DNA of 64,000 bases, taken from contig JAGOPK010000003.1 in assembly GCA_017992055.1 (NCBI GenBank), forward strand, positions 186,001-250,000, in the 5' to 3' direction. Below are positions 16,106-24,644 of the stretch, piece by piece (the first letter of the stretch is position 1; each line of letters opens with the position of its first letter). Under the pieces are notes generated by a model that did not search any database, had not been told where the DNA came from, and saw nothing but the letters and a program-made list of their open reading frames with translations. The translations under genes and the position numbers were made by a program. Source of the stretch: Burkholderiaceae bacterium (GTDB lineage: Bacteria > Pseudomonadota > Gammaproteobacteria > Burkholderiales > Burkholderiaceae_C).

Positions 16106-16621
16106 TCACTCGCCTTCGTCCACCGGCAGGCTGCCCAGCAGGCCGATCAGTTCGTCCAGCGAGGCATAGAAGCGGTCGATGAAGGCGGCGCCGATGTGGG
16201 CCTCGATGCCGGCATAGGCGGCCTCGATCTCCGGCGCCATGGCCGCGGCCAGCGCGCGGCTGCGGTCGGTGAGCATGACCATCACGCGCCGCTGGTCCTG
16301 GGCCAGGCGCTCGCGCTGCACCAGGCCCAGATCGTCCATGCGCGCCAGCACGCCGGCCAGGCTGGGGCTGGAGATGCGGCAGACCTGGCCGATCTGGCGT
16401 GGCTCCATGTCGCCGCGCTCGAGCAGCGCGCGCAGGATGCGCCACTGCTGCTCGGTCACGCCATGGGCATTGAGGATGGGGCGAAAGCGCGCCATCACGC
16501 CTTCGCGCGCCTGCAGCAGCAGCAGGGCCAGGTTGCGGTGGCGCAGGCCAGTCGGCGCCCCGGCGGCCGGTTCGCGGGCGGGGGATGAGGGGCTGCTGGG
16601 GCTGGGACTGGACATGCTCAT
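16106..16621 (-). CDS. hpaR: HpaR, MarR-family regulator of the homoprotocatechuate operon
   Basis: 171 residues. A MarR winged helix is visible: GVTEQQWRILRALLERGDME, QVCRISSPSLAGVLARMDDLG, and the wing RRVMVMLTDRSRALA. The N-terminal ~20 residues are Ser/Pro-rich and may not be translated (ATG 16615 is an alternative). It lies divergently next to hpaG1, as in known hpa clusters, and the shared 103-base gap carries repeats suitable as its operator. HpaR proteins are typically relieved by homoprotocatechuate pathway substrates. Confidence 0.88.
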   Translation of the reverse strand: MSMSSPSPSSPSSPAREPAAGAPTGLRHRNLALLLLQAREGVMARFRPILNAHGVTEQQWRILRALLERGDMEPRQIGQVCRISSPSLAGVLARMDDLGLVQRERLAQDQRRVMVMLTDRSRALAAAMAPEIEAAYAGIEAHIGAAFIDRFYASLDELIGLLGSLPVDEGE

Positions 16622-16716
16622 ATCTTAGCGACTGGCCTGCCCTGCCCGCCGCCATCCAGGCCGATCCCAGTTGACACACTCACATCTTAGTGATTACATT
16701 GCTAAGACGTTAGTGA
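16622..16716 (+). promoter_or_regulatory. hpa promoter with HpaR-type operator repeats
   Basis: TTGACA (16671-16676) and TTACAT (16694-16699), 17 bases apart, form a promoter for hpaG1. The decamer ATCTTAGYGA occurs at 16622-16631 and 16684-16693, and as ACGTTAGTGA at 16707-16716; TCTTAG (16685-16690) also pairs with CTAAGA (16702-16707). The second copy sits in the promoter spacer and the third just after the -10, so a bound repressor would block it. The first touches the hpaR start codon, suggesting autoregulation. Confidence 0.7.
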
Positions 16717-16724
16717 ATAAAGCC

Positions 16725-17411
16725 ATGTCCGGTCGCCCCTCCCCTTTCCATGCGCCGCCGCTGCCGGCCCTCAGCGGCGTGGTCTACAGCGCCCTGCTCA
16801 ACGATCCGCGGCAACTCGCCCAGCTGGGCGAGGCGGTGCACCAGCCGCCGTACAAGGCGCCGCCGCAGCATCCGGTGCTGGCCGTGCGCCCGCGCAACAC
16901 CCTGGTGGGCGACGGCCAGGCCATCGCCGTGCCGGCCGAGGGCGTGCGCACCGGCGCCAGCCTGGGCCTGGTGATCGGCCGCACGGCCTGCCGCGTGCCG
17001 GCGCAGCGCGCGCTGGAGCATGTGGCCGGCTACCTGGTGGCCAATGACCTGTGCCTGCCGCTGGCGGGTGGCTCGGCCCACTACCGCCCGGCCGTGCGCC
17101 AGATGGCGCGCGACGGCTTCTGCCCGCTGGGCCGGCCGGTGCCGGCCGCGTCCGTGGCCGATCCTGACGCGCTGGCTCTCACGCTGGCCCTGGACGGCCG
17201 TACCGTGTGGCAGGGCAGCACGGCCGGCCGCGTGCGTGGCGTGGCGCAACTGCTCAGCGACGTCAGCGATTTCATGACGCTGCAGCCCGGTGATGTGCTG
17301 CTGCTGGGCATTGCCGCCGAAGCGCCGCTGGCCCAGGCCGGCCAGACCATGAGCGTGTCCGTGGCGGGCATCGGCACGCTGAGCAACCCGCTGGTGACGG
17401 AGGCCGCATGA
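16725..17411 (+). CDS. hpaG1: HpaG1, N-terminal-type subunit of OPET decarboxylase/HHDD isomerase
   Basis: 228 residues of the FAH fold, equivalent to the first half of the fused HpaG/HpcE protein of Escherichia coli. The pathway steps are decarboxylation of 5-carboxymethyl-2-oxo-hex-3-ene-1,7-dioate and the following isomerisation. Compared with HpaG2, the metal-binding ECE is replaced by GAS before LGLVIGRTA and the later Asp is also absent, so this subunit probably does not bind the catalytic metal. It overlaps hpaG2 by four bases. ATG 16725 follows the promoter directly; an upstream frame has no better start. Confidence 0.85.
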   Translation: MSGRPSPFHAPPLPALSGVVYSALLNDPRQLAQLGEAVHQPPYKAPPQHPVLAVRPRNTLVGDGQAIAVPAEGVRTGASLGLVIGRTACRVPAQRALEHVAGYLVANDLCLPLAGGSAHYRPAVRQMARDGFCPLGRPVPAASVADPDALALTLALDGRTVWQGSTAGRVRGVAQLLSDVSDFMTLQPGDVLLLGIAAEAPLAQAGQTMSVSVAGIGTLSNPLVTEAA

Positions 17412-18196
17412 AGACCGCCCGCACCGCACGCGTCGCCTACCGCGGCGCCATCCACAGCGCCACGCCGGTGGACGGCGATGACACCGCACGCATCCGCCTG
17501 GCCGATGGCCGCATCGTCGGCGAAGACCAGGTGGTGTGGCTGCCGCCGTTCGAGGTCGGCACCGTCATCGCGCTGGGCCTGAACTATGCCGACCATGTGA
17601 AGGAGCTGGCCAAGGAGCTGACGGTCAGTGCCAAGGACGAGCCGCTGGTGTTCCTGAAAGGCCCGGGCAGCCTGCTGGGCCACCAGGGCGCCACGCGCCG
17701 GCCGGCCGGCGTGGGCTTCATGCACTACGAGTGCGAGCTGGCGGTGGTCATCGGCCGCACGGCCAGGAAGGTCAAGGCGGCGCAGGCGCTGGACCATGTG
17801 GCCGGCTACACCGTGTGCAACGACTATGCGGTCCGCGACTACCTGGAAAACTGGTACCGGCCCAATCTGCGCGTGAAGAACCGCGACGGCGGAACGGTGC
17901 TGGGCCCGTGGTTCGTGCCGGCGGCCGAGGTGCCCGATCCGCAGGCACTGGCGCTGCGCACCCGGGTCAACGGCCGCATCACCCAGCAGGGCCACACCGG
18001 CCAGATGATCCATGGCGTGGCGGCGCTGATCGAGTACCTCAGCAGTTTCATGACCCTGCAGGCCGGCGACGTGATCCTCACCGGCACGCCCGACGGCGTG
18101 GTCAATGTCAACGAGGGCGACGAGGTGGTGTGCGAGATCGACGGCATCGGCCGCCTGGTCAACCACATCGTCGGCGACGCCGAATTCGGACGTTAG
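17408..18196 (+). CDS. hpaG2: HpaG2, C-terminal-type subunit of OPET decarboxylase/HHDD isomerase
   Basis: 262 residues of the FAH family with intact metal ligands: HYECELAVVIGRTA (both Glu) and NDYAVRDYL (Asp), plus the conserved end LTGTPDGVVNVNEGDEV. It works with HpaG1 in homoprotocatechuate breakdown, after HpaE and HpaF. The split into two genes is known in several proteobacteria. The ATGA overlap implies equal production of both subunits. Confidence 0.92.
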   Translation: MKTARTARVAYRGAIHSATPVDGDDTARIRLADGRIVGEDQVVWLPPFEVGTVIALGLNYADHVKELAKELTVSAKDEPLVFLKGPGSLLGHQGATRRPAGVGFMHYECELAVVIGRTARKVKAAQALDHVAGYTVCNDYAVRDYLENWYRPNLRVKNRDGGTVLGPWFVPAAEVPDPQALALRTRVNGRITQQGHTGQMIHGVAALIEYLSSFMTLQAGDVILTGTPDGVVNVNEGDEVVCEIDGIGRLVNHIVGDAEFGR

Positions 18197-18207
18197 GAAT
18201 CCAAGAC

Positions 18208-19695
18208 ATGCGCATCCAGCACCTGATCAACGGCCAGTCGGTGGACAGCCGCGAGACGCTAGAGACCGTCAACCCCGCCAACCAGCAGGTGCTGGCCGAG
18301 GTGGCGGCCGGTGGCGAGCACGAGGTGAATGCCGCGGTGGCCGCGGCCAAGGCGGCGTTTCCGGCCTGGGCCGCACGGCCGGCCACCGAGCGCGCGGCGC
18401 TGATGCGCAAGCTGGGCGAGCTGATCACCCGCCATGTGCCCGAGCTGTCGCGCACCGAGACCCAGGACACCGGCCAGACCATCAGCCAGACCGGCAAGCA
18501 GCTGGTGCCGCGGGCGGCCGACAACTTCCACTACTTTGCCGAGATGTGCACGCGGGTGGACGGCCACACCTATCCCACGCCCACGCACCTGAACTACACG
18601 CTGTTCCACCCGGTGGGCGTGTGCGCGCTGATCAGCCCCTGGAACGTGCCCTTCATGACCGCCACCTGGAAAGTGGCGCCCTGCCTGGCCTTCGGCAACA
18701 CCGCGGTGCTGAAGATGAGCGAACTGAGCCCGCTGACCGCCGACCGCCTGGGCCAGCTGGCGCTGGAGGCCGGCATCCCGGCCGGCGTGCTGAACATCGT
18801 GCACGGCACCGGCCGCGACACCGGCGAGCCGCTGTGCCGCCACCCCGATGTGCGCGCCATCAGCTTCACCGGATCGACCGCCACCGGCAACCGCATCGTG
18901 AGCATGTCCACGCAGGGCCCCGGCGCCGGCCTGAAGAAGTTCAGCATGGAGCTGGGCGGCAAGAGCCCGTTCGTGGTCTTCGCCGATGCCGACCTGGACC
19001 GTGCGCTGGATGCGGCGCTGTTCATGATCTTCAGCAACAACGGCGAGCGCTGCACCGCCGGCAGCCGCATCCTGGTGCAGAAGAGCATCTATGCCGACTT
19101 CGCCGCGAGGTTTGCCGAGCGCGCGAAGCGGATCACGGTCGGCGATCCGCTGGACGAGAAGACCCTGATCGGCCCGATGATCAGCCCGGCCCACCTGGCC
19201 AAGGTGCGCAGCTACATCGAGCTGGGCCCCAAGGAAGGCGCCACCCTGCTGTGCGGCGGCCTGGACCGGCCCAGCTATGCGCCGGCGCTGGCCGGTGAGC
19301 TGCAGCGCGGCAACTTCATCTGGCCGACGGTGTTTGCCGACGTGGACAACCGCATGCGCATCGCCCAGGAGGAGATCTTCGGCCCGGTGGCCTGCCTGAT
19401 CCCCTTCGACGACGAGGCCGATGCGATCCGCCAGGCCAATGACATCCAATACGGCCTGTCCAGCTATGTCTGGACCGAGAACCTGGGCCGCGCCCACCGC
19501 GTGGCCGCGGCCATCGAAGCCGGCATGTGCTTCGTCAACAGCCAGAACGTGCGCGACCTGCGCCAGCCCTTCGGCGGCACCAAGGCCAGCGGCACCGGCC
19601 GCGAAGGCGGCACCTGGAGCTACGAGGTGTTCCTGGAGCCCAAGAACATCGCGGTGTCCATGGGCAGCCACCACATCCCGCACTGGGGCATTTGA
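18208..19695 (+). CDS. hpaE: HpaE, 5-carboxymethyl-2-hydroxymuconate semialdehyde dehydrogenase
   Basis: 495 residues of the aldehyde dehydrogenase superfamily. The cofactor region is at PWNVPFMTATWKVAPCLAFG, the glutamate motif at MELGGKSPFVVF, and the catalytic cysteine at NNGERCTAGSRI. It oxidises the ring-cleavage product made by HpaD, using NAD. The ATG at 18208 is 11 bases after hpaG2. Position between hpaG and hpaD, and the strong ALDH8/HpaE-like pattern, support the name over a generic dehydrogenase. Confidence 0.93.
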   Translation: MRIQHLINGQSVDSRETLETVNPANQQVLAEVAAGGEHEVNAAVAAAKAAFPAWAARPATERAALMRKLGELITRHVPELSRTETQDTGQTISQTGKQLVPRAADNFHYFAEMCTRVDGHTYPTPTHLNYTLFHPVGVCALISPWNVPFMTATWKVAPCLAFGNTAVLKMSELSPLTADRLGQLALEAGIPAGVLNIVHGTGRDTGEPLCRHPDVRAISFTGSTATGNRIVSMSTQGPGAGLKKFSMELGGKSPFVVFADADLDRALDAALFMIFSNNGERCTAGSRILVQKSIYADFAARFAERAKRITVGDPLDEKTLIGPMISPAHLAKVRSYIELGPKEGATLLCGGLDRPSYAPALAGELQRGNFIWPTVFADVDNRMRIAQEEIFGPVACLIPFDDEADAIRQANDIQYGLSSYVWTENLGRAHRVAAAIEAGMCFVNSQNVRDLRQPFGGTKASGTGREGGTWSYEVFLEPKNIAVSMGSHHIPHWGI

Positions 19696-19707
19696 GGGAG
19701 TCTGAGC

Positions 19708-20694
19708 ATGGGATCCACACGCCGCCACTTCCTGCTGTCGTCCGGCGCTGGCCTGGCCACCGCGCCCTGGGCCCTGGGCAGCCAGGCCCAGGCCCCGGCC
19801 TGGCCGTCCAAGCCCATCCGCCTGATCGTGCCCTTCCCGCCCGGCGGCACCACCGACCTGGTCAGCCGCCTGGTGGCCACCGAACTGGCCAAGGCCCTGG
19901 GCCAGCCGGTGGTGGTGGACAACAAGCCCGGTGCCGGCACGGTGATTGGCGTGGATGCCGCGGCCAAGTCGCCCGGCGATGGCCACACCCTGGTGACCGT
20001 GGCCAACAGCTTCTGCGCCAACCAGACGTTGCACAAGAAGCTGCCCTATGACGCGGCACGCGACCTGCGCCCGGTGGCGCTGATGGGCCTGAGCGAGCAT
20101 GTGCTGGCCTGCCATCCGGCGGCGGGCTTCAAGACCCTGGCCGAACTGATCGCGGCGGCGAAGAAGGCGCCCGGCAAATACGCCTATGCCTCGTTCGGCA
20201 ACGGCACCTCGGCCCATTTGTCGGGCGCCATGCTGGCGGCCCAGGCCGGCATCGAGCTGATCCATGTGCCCTACAAGGGCCAGGCCCCGGCCCTGCAGGA
20301 CCTGCTGGCCGGCCAGGTGGCGCTGATGTTCGGCAACTGGCCCGAGTTCCGCGGTCATGTGCGCAGCGGCAAGCTGCTGGCGCTGGGCATGGCCACGGCG
20401 CGGCGCTCGGCCTATGCGCCCGACATCGCCACGCTGGCCGAGCAGGGACTGGCGCTGGAATCCAACTCCTGGAACGGCGTGCTGGCCCCGGCCGCCACGC
20501 CCGACGAGGTGGTGGCGCGCTTGAACGCCGAGATCCAGAAGGCCTTGCAGGCTACAGCGGTGCAGCAGGCCTTCCGCGACGGCAGCATCGCGGCCATGGG
20601 CGGCAGCGCGGCCAGCTTCCAGGGTTTCATCGCCAGCGAGACCGACAAGTACGCCCAGGTCATCCGCAAGGCCGGCATCACGCTGGACAGCTGA
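19708..20694 (+). CDS. Bug-family tripartite tricarboxylate transporter binding protein
   Basis: 328 residues. A twin-arginine-type signal (STRRHFLLSSGAGLATAPWA) is followed by the Bug/TctC fold (IRLIVPFPPGGTTDLVSRL, VVVDNKPGAGTVIGVDAAA, HVPYKGQAPALQDLLAGQV). Bug proteins capture organic acids, often aromatic, in the periplasm. Its position between hpaE and hpaD suggests 4-hydroxyphenylacetate, homoprotocatechuate or a related acid as ligand. TctA/TctB membrane genes are absent from the window. Confidence 0.92.
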   Translation: MGSTRRHFLLSSGAGLATAPWALGSQAQAPAWPSKPIRLIVPFPPGGTTDLVSRLVATELAKALGQPVVVDNKPGAGTVIGVDAAAKSPGDGHTLVTVANSFCANQTLHKKLPYDAARDLRPVALMGLSEHVLACHPAAGFKTLAELIAAAKKAPGKYAYASFGNGTSAHLSGAMLAAQAGIELIHVPYKGQAPALQDLLAGQVALMFGNWPEFRGHVRSGKLLALGMATARRSAYAPDIATLAEQGLALESNSWNGVLAPAATPDEVVARLNAEIQKALQATAVQQAFRDGSIAAMGGSAASFQGFIASETDKYAQVIRKAGITLDS

Positions 20695-20739
20695 GCGCCA
20701 CCGTCCGACCTCCACCACACCACGCCACCGGAGACCCCC

Positions 20740-21672
20740 ATGGGCAGTGTTGCACTCGCCGCCAAGATCACCCACGTGCCGTCGATGTACCTGAGCGAGC
20801 TGCCCGGCCCGCGCCTGGGCACGCGCGCCGATGCCATCGAAGGCCACCGCGAGATCGCCCGCCGCTGCAAGGCCCTGGGCGTGGACACGCTGGTGGTGTT
20901 TGACACGCACTGGCTGGTCAACGCCAGTTACCACATCAACTGCGCGCCACATTTCAAGGGCAGCTACACCAGCAACGAGCTGCCGCACTTCATCGCCAAC
21001 ATGGATTTCGAGTCGCCGGGCAATCCGCGCCTGGGCCAGCTGCTGGCCAAGGTGGCCAATGCCCAGGGCGTGGAGACCCTGGCCCATGACGCGACCACGC
21101 TGAACCCCGAGTACGGCACCCTGGTGCCGCTGCGCTACATGAATGCCGACCAGCACTTCAAGGTGGTCAGCGTGTCGGCGCTGTGCACCAGCCACTACCT
21201 CAACGACAGCGCCCGCCTGGGCTGGGCGCTGCGCCGCGCGGTGGAGGACGAGTACGAGGGCACGGTGGCCTTCCTGGCCAGCGGGTCCTTGAGCCACCGC
21301 TTTGCGCAGAACGGCCTGGCGCCGGAATACGCCTTCAAGATCTGGAGCCCCTTCCTCGAACGCCTGGACCACGACGTGGTGCGCCTGTGGCAAAGCGGCC
21401 GGCAGCAGGACTGGGCGCAGTTCTGCGCCATGCTGCCCGAGTACGCGGCCAAGGGCCATGGCGAGGGCTTCATGCACGACACGGCCATGCTGCTGGGCGC
21501 GCTGGGCTGGAGCGCCTACGACGCGCCGGTGGAGGTGCTGACGCCCTACTTCGCCGCCTCGGGCACCGGCCAGATCAATGCGCTGTTCCCGGTGACGCCG
21601 CAGGACGGGCAGGCCGTGCCGCCGCCCCAGGCCTCGACGGCCCAGGGCTACCGCAGCGAGTCTCGGCTGTGA
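20740..21672 (+). CDS. hpaD: HpaD, 3,4-dihydroxyphenylacetate 2,3-dioxygenase
   Basis: 310 residues of the LigB-type (class III) extradiol dioxygenase family. N-terminal metal-site histidine region ITHVPSMYLSELPGP, then VVFDTHWLVNASYHI, and SLSHRFAQNG later match HpaD proteins. It opens the ring of homoprotocatechuate next to the hydroxyls to give 5-carboxymethyl-2-hydroxymuconate semialdehyde, using iron and oxygen. It begins 45 bases after the Bug gene, with GGAGA upstream of the start. Confidence 0.93.
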   Translation: MGSVALAAKITHVPSMYLSELPGPRLGTRADAIEGHREIARRCKALGVDTLVVFDTHWLVNASYHINCAPHFKGSYTSNELPHFIANMDFESPGNPRLGQLLAKVANAQGVETLAHDATTLNPEYGTLVPLRYMNADQHFKVVSVSALCTSHYLNDSARLGWALRRAVEDEYEGTVAFLASGSLSHRFAQNGLAPEYAFKIWSPFLERLDHDVVRLWQSGRQQDWAQFCAMLPEYAAKGHGEGFMHDTAMLLGALGWSAYDAPVEVLTPYFAASGTGQINALFPVTPQDGQAVPPPQASTAQGYRSESRL

Positions 21673-21697
21673 AGCCGGCTGTGACCCAGGAGCGGCC

Positions 21698-22129
21698 ATG
21701 CCCCATCTGGTGATCCTCTACACCGGCAACCTGGACGCGCACGCCGACATGTCCACGCTGTGCCGCAGCCTGGCCGATGCCATGCTGGCCCAGCGCGACG
21801 AGGCCGGCAGCCGCGTGTTCCCGCCCGGCGGCGTGCGGGTGCTGGCCTATCCGGCCGCGCACTGGGCGGTGGCCGATGGCGGCGCGGCCGGCCGGGCGGC
21901 CGGTGGCAGCGGTGACTACGGTTTCGTCTACCTGAACCTGCGCATGGGCCGTGGCCGCAGCGCGGGCGTGCACCAGGCCGTGGGCCAGGCGCTGACCGAG
22001 GCCGCGCGCGCCCACTTCAAGGCCCTGCTGGCCAGCCAGCATGTGGGCATCACGCTGCAGATCGACGAAGGCCCCGAGGTCTTCGACGCCAAGACCAGCT
22101 CGCTGCATCCGCTGTTCAACAAGAACTGA
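21698..22129 (+). CDS. hpaF: HpaF, 5-carboxymethyl-2-hydroxymuconate isomerase
   Basis: 143 residues of the tautomerase superfamily. The catalytic N-terminal proline follows the initiator ([13 protein letters not shown]). The C-terminal [18 protein letters not shown] matches HpaF. It is slightly longer than the usual ~126 because of a Gly/Ala-rich insertion ([13 protein letters not shown], about 64-76). It isomerises the HpaE product before HpaG acts. Confidence 0.92.
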   Translation: MPHLVILYTGNLDAHADMSTLCRSLADAMLAQRDEAGSRVFPPGGVRVLAYPAAHWAVADGGAAGRAAGGSGDYGFVYLNLRMGRGRSAGVHQAVGQALTEAARAHFKALLASQHVGITLQIDEGPEVFDAKTSSLHPLFNKN

Positions 22130-22134
22130 GCCCC

Positions 22135-22938
22135 ATGCTGAATCCCGACACCATCCAGGCCCTGGCCCGCGAGCTGTACCAGGCGCGCAAGAACCGCACG
22201 GCGCTGCGCCACTTCTCGGCCCGCCATCCCGGCATGACCATCGAGGACGGCTATGCCATCCAGCGCGCCTGGGTGGCGCTGGAACTGGCCGACGGCCGCA
22301 CGATCAAGGGGCGCAAGATCGGCCTGACCTCGCGCGCCATGCAGCTGTCCAGCCAGATCGACGAGCCCGACTATGCGCCGCTGATGGACGACATGTTCTT
22401 CGAGGCCGGCGGCGACATCCCGGTGCAGCGCTTCATCGCGCCGCGGGTCGAGGTCGAGCTGGCCTTCATCCTGGGCCAGCCGCTGCAGGGACCGGGCGTG
22501 ACCCTTTTCGACGTGCTGCGCGCCACCGACTATGTGGTGCCGGCCATCGAGATCATCGATGCGCGCATCGAGCAGTTCGACCGCGAGACCAAGGCGCCGC
22601 GCAAGGTCTTCGACACCATCTCCGACTTTGCCGCCAATGCCGGCATCGTGCTCGGCGGCCGGCCGGTGCGGCCGGATGCGCTGGATCTGCGCTGGGTGGG
22701 CGCGATGCTGCACAAGAACGGCGTGATCGAGGAGACCGGCCTGGCCGCCGGCGTGCTGGGTCATCCGGCCAACGGCGTGGCCTGGCTGGCCAACAAGATC
22801 GCGCCGCATGGCGAGCGGCTGAATGCCGGCGATGTGGTGCTGGCCGGCTCGTTCACCCGGCCCACGCCGGCCGTGGCCGGCGACAGCTTCCACGTCGACT
22901 ACGGGCCGCTGGGCACCGTGGGTTTCCGTTTCGTCTGA
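22135..22938 (+). CDS. hpaH: HpaH, 2-oxo-hepta-3-ene-1,7-dioate hydratase
   Basis: 267 residues, the usual size for HpaH/MhpD-type hydratases of the FAH-related fold. Recognisable segments are [30 protein letters not shown], and the metal-ligand stretch [13 protein letters not shown]. It adds water to the HpaG product to form 4-hydroxy-2-oxo-heptane-1,7-dioate, which HpaI cleaves. The start follows hpaF by five bases. Confidence 0.94.
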   Translation: MLNPDTIQALARELYQARKNRTALRHFSARHPGMTIEDGYAIQRAWVALELADGRTIKGRKIGLTSRAMQLSSQIDEPDYAPLMDDMFFEAGGDIPVQRFIAPRVEVELAFILGQPLQGPGVTLFDVLRATDYVVPAIEIIDARIEQFDRETKAPRKVFDTISDFAANAGIVLGGRPVRPDALDLRWVGAMLHKNGVIEETGLAAGVLGHPANGVAWLANKIAPHGERLNAGDVVLAGSFTRPTPAVAGDSFHVDYGPLGTVGFRFV

Positions 22939-22962
22939 GCGTCCCGCCCCTGGAGGTGTGCC

Positions 22963-23727
22963 ATGGCAGCCCATGCCTTTCTGCGTCCCGCCCGATTTGA
23001 AGAAGCCGAATGGCAGGCCCGCGTGCAGCTGGCCGCGGCCTATCGCATGTTCGACCTGCTCGGCTGGACCGAGCTGATCTACAACCATTTGTCGCTGCGC
23101 GTGCCCGGCGAGCCCCAGCACTACCTGATCAACCCCTTCGGCCTGCACTACAGCGAGGTCACCGCATCCAACCTGGTCAAGGTCGATCTGCAGGGCCGCA
23201 TCGTCGGCCACAGCGACTGGCCGGTGAACCCGGCCGGCATCACCTTCCACAGCGCCATCCATGCCACCGCGGGTGATGCGCACTGCGTGATGCATGTGCA
23301 CACCACGCCCACGCTGGCCGTGTGCTGCACCGAGGCCGGCCTGAGCTTCACCAACTTCTATGCCGCCCAGCTCTGGGGTCAGGTGGCGTACCACGACTTC
23401 GAAGGCATCACCGTGCGCGCCGACGAGGGGGCCCGCATCCTGGACAGCGCGGCCGGCAAGCCGGTGCTGCTGCTGCGCAACCATGGCCCGGTGGTCATCG
23501 GTCGCACGCTGGCCCATGCACTGAACCTGATGTGGCTGGTGCAGCGCGCCTGCGAGGTGCAGGTGGCCTCGCAGGCCCTGGGCGCGCTGCGGCCCATTCC
23601 GCAGACGGTGCTGGAGGGCTGCGTGCGCGACTCGCTGAACTTCAACCCCGCCCATGGCGCCGGCGAGGACGTGTTTGCCGCGCTGCAGCGGCGCATCGAC
23701 CGGCTGGACCCGGGCTACCGCGCCTGA
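22963..23727 (+). CDS. Class II aldolase/adducin-family protein
   Basis: 254 residues. The zinc-site histidines are visible in [10 protein letters not shown] and RNHGPVVIG, the pattern of L-fuculose-phosphate-type aldolases and adducin domains. The gene sits between hpaH and hpaI with a clear Shine-Dalgarno (GGAGG). HpaI already provides the pathway aldolase of a different fold, so this protein may act as an alternative aldolase, a decarboxylase-like enzyme, or on a side metabolite. Its exact role is not inferable. Confidence 0.88.
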   Translation: MAAHAFLRPARFEEAEWQARVQLAAAYRMFDLLGWTELIYNHLSLRVPGEPQHYLINPFGLHYSEVTASNLVKVDLQGRIVGHSDWPVNPAGITFHSAIHATAGDAHCVMHVHTTPTLAVCCTEAGLSFTNFYAAQLWGQVAYHDFEGITVRADEGARILDSAAGKPVLLLRNHGPVVIGRTLAHALNLMWLVQRACEVQVASQALGALRPIPQTVLEGCVRDSLNFNPAHGAGEDVFAALQRRIDRLDPGYRA

Positions 23728-23746
23728 TCGGACCTGGCAGGCGAAC

Positions 23747-24562
23747 ATGAAGATTCCCCGCAACCAGTTCCGCGACGCGCTGTGCGAAGGCCGCACGCTG
23801 ATCGGCCTGTGGGTCGGCCTGGCCGATGCCAATGCCGCCGAGGCCCTGGCCCTGACCGGCTACGACTGGCTGCTGCTCGACGGCGAGCATGCGCCCAACG
23901 ACCCGCGCACGGTGCTGGACCAGCTGCGCGCGGTGGCTCCCTACCCGGTGCATGCGGTGGTGCGGCCGGTGCAGGCCGATGTGGCCCTGGTCAAGCAGTA
24001 CCTGGACGTGGGCGCCCAGACCCTGCTGGTGCCGATGGTCGACACGCCCGAGCAGGCGGCGCTGATGGTGCGTGCCATGCGTTACGCCCCCGAGGGCCTG
24101 CGTGGCATGGGCGCGGCGCTGGCCCGGGCCTCGCGCTGGAACCAGGTCGACGACTACCTGGAACAGGCCAATGGCCAGATGTGCCTGCTGGTGCAGGCCG
24201 AGACGGTGACGGCCATCGCCCACCTGCCGGCCATTGCCGCCACCGAGGGCGTGGACGGCGTGTTCTTCGGCCCGGCCGATCTGTCGGCATCGATGGGCTT
24301 TCGCGGCCAGCCCAACCATCCCGAGGTGCAGGCCGCCATCCTGGCCGGCATCCGCACGGTGCGGGCGGCCGGCAAGGCCGCCGGCGTGCTGAGTGCCGAT
24401 CTGGCCGCGGCCCGGCTGTACCGCGAGGCCGGCGCGCAGTTCGTGGCCATCGGCGTGGACACCAGCCTGCTGGTGCGCGCGGCCAGGCAGCTGCGCCAGC
24501 AGTTTGAGGCGCGGCCCGACGTGCGCGCCACCGTCACCGCCACGGCCAGCAGCCCCTACTGA
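23747..24562 (+). CDS. hpaI: HpaI, 4-hydroxy-2-oxoheptanedioate aldolase
   Basis: 271 residues of the HpcH/HpaI aldolase family: the substrate Arg in [17 protein letters not shown], the acid loop [10 protein letters not shown], metal-site Glu in VQAETVTAI, and [12 protein letters not shown]. It splits 4-hydroxy-2-oxoheptane-1,7-dioate to pyruvate and succinic semialdehyde, finishing the homoprotocatechuate pathway. The downstream dehydrogenase can oxidise the semialdehyde. The start at 23747 lies 19 bases after the aldolase-like gene. Confidence 0.93.
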   Translation: MKIPRNQFRDALCEGRTLIGLWVGLADANAAEALALTGYDWLLLDGEHAPNDPRTVLDQLRAVAPYPVHAVVRPVQADVALVKQYLDVGAQTLLVPMVDTPEQAALMVRAMRYAPEGLRGMGAALARASRWNQVDDYLEQANGQMCLLVQAETVTAIAHLPAIAATEGVDGVFFGPADLSASMGFRGQPNHPEVQAAILAGIRTVRAAGKAAGVLSADLAAARLYREAGAQFVAIGVDTSLLVRAARQLRQQFEARPDVRATVTATASSPY

Positions 24563-24644
24563 TTCCCCTCAACGGCGTCGCGCCCGATCCGCTGTGGGTC
24601 GGGTGGCGCCGCCGCATGTCCAGACCTCAACCCACGAGATTGCC

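Noticed and set aside
18259-21699. A 1146-codon open frame on the minus strand across hpaE, a Bug gene and hpaD.
   Set aside because: It is antisense to four well-supported genes, begins without a ribosome site and has the low-complexity Gln/Ala/Gly/Arg composition expected of high-GC shadow frames.
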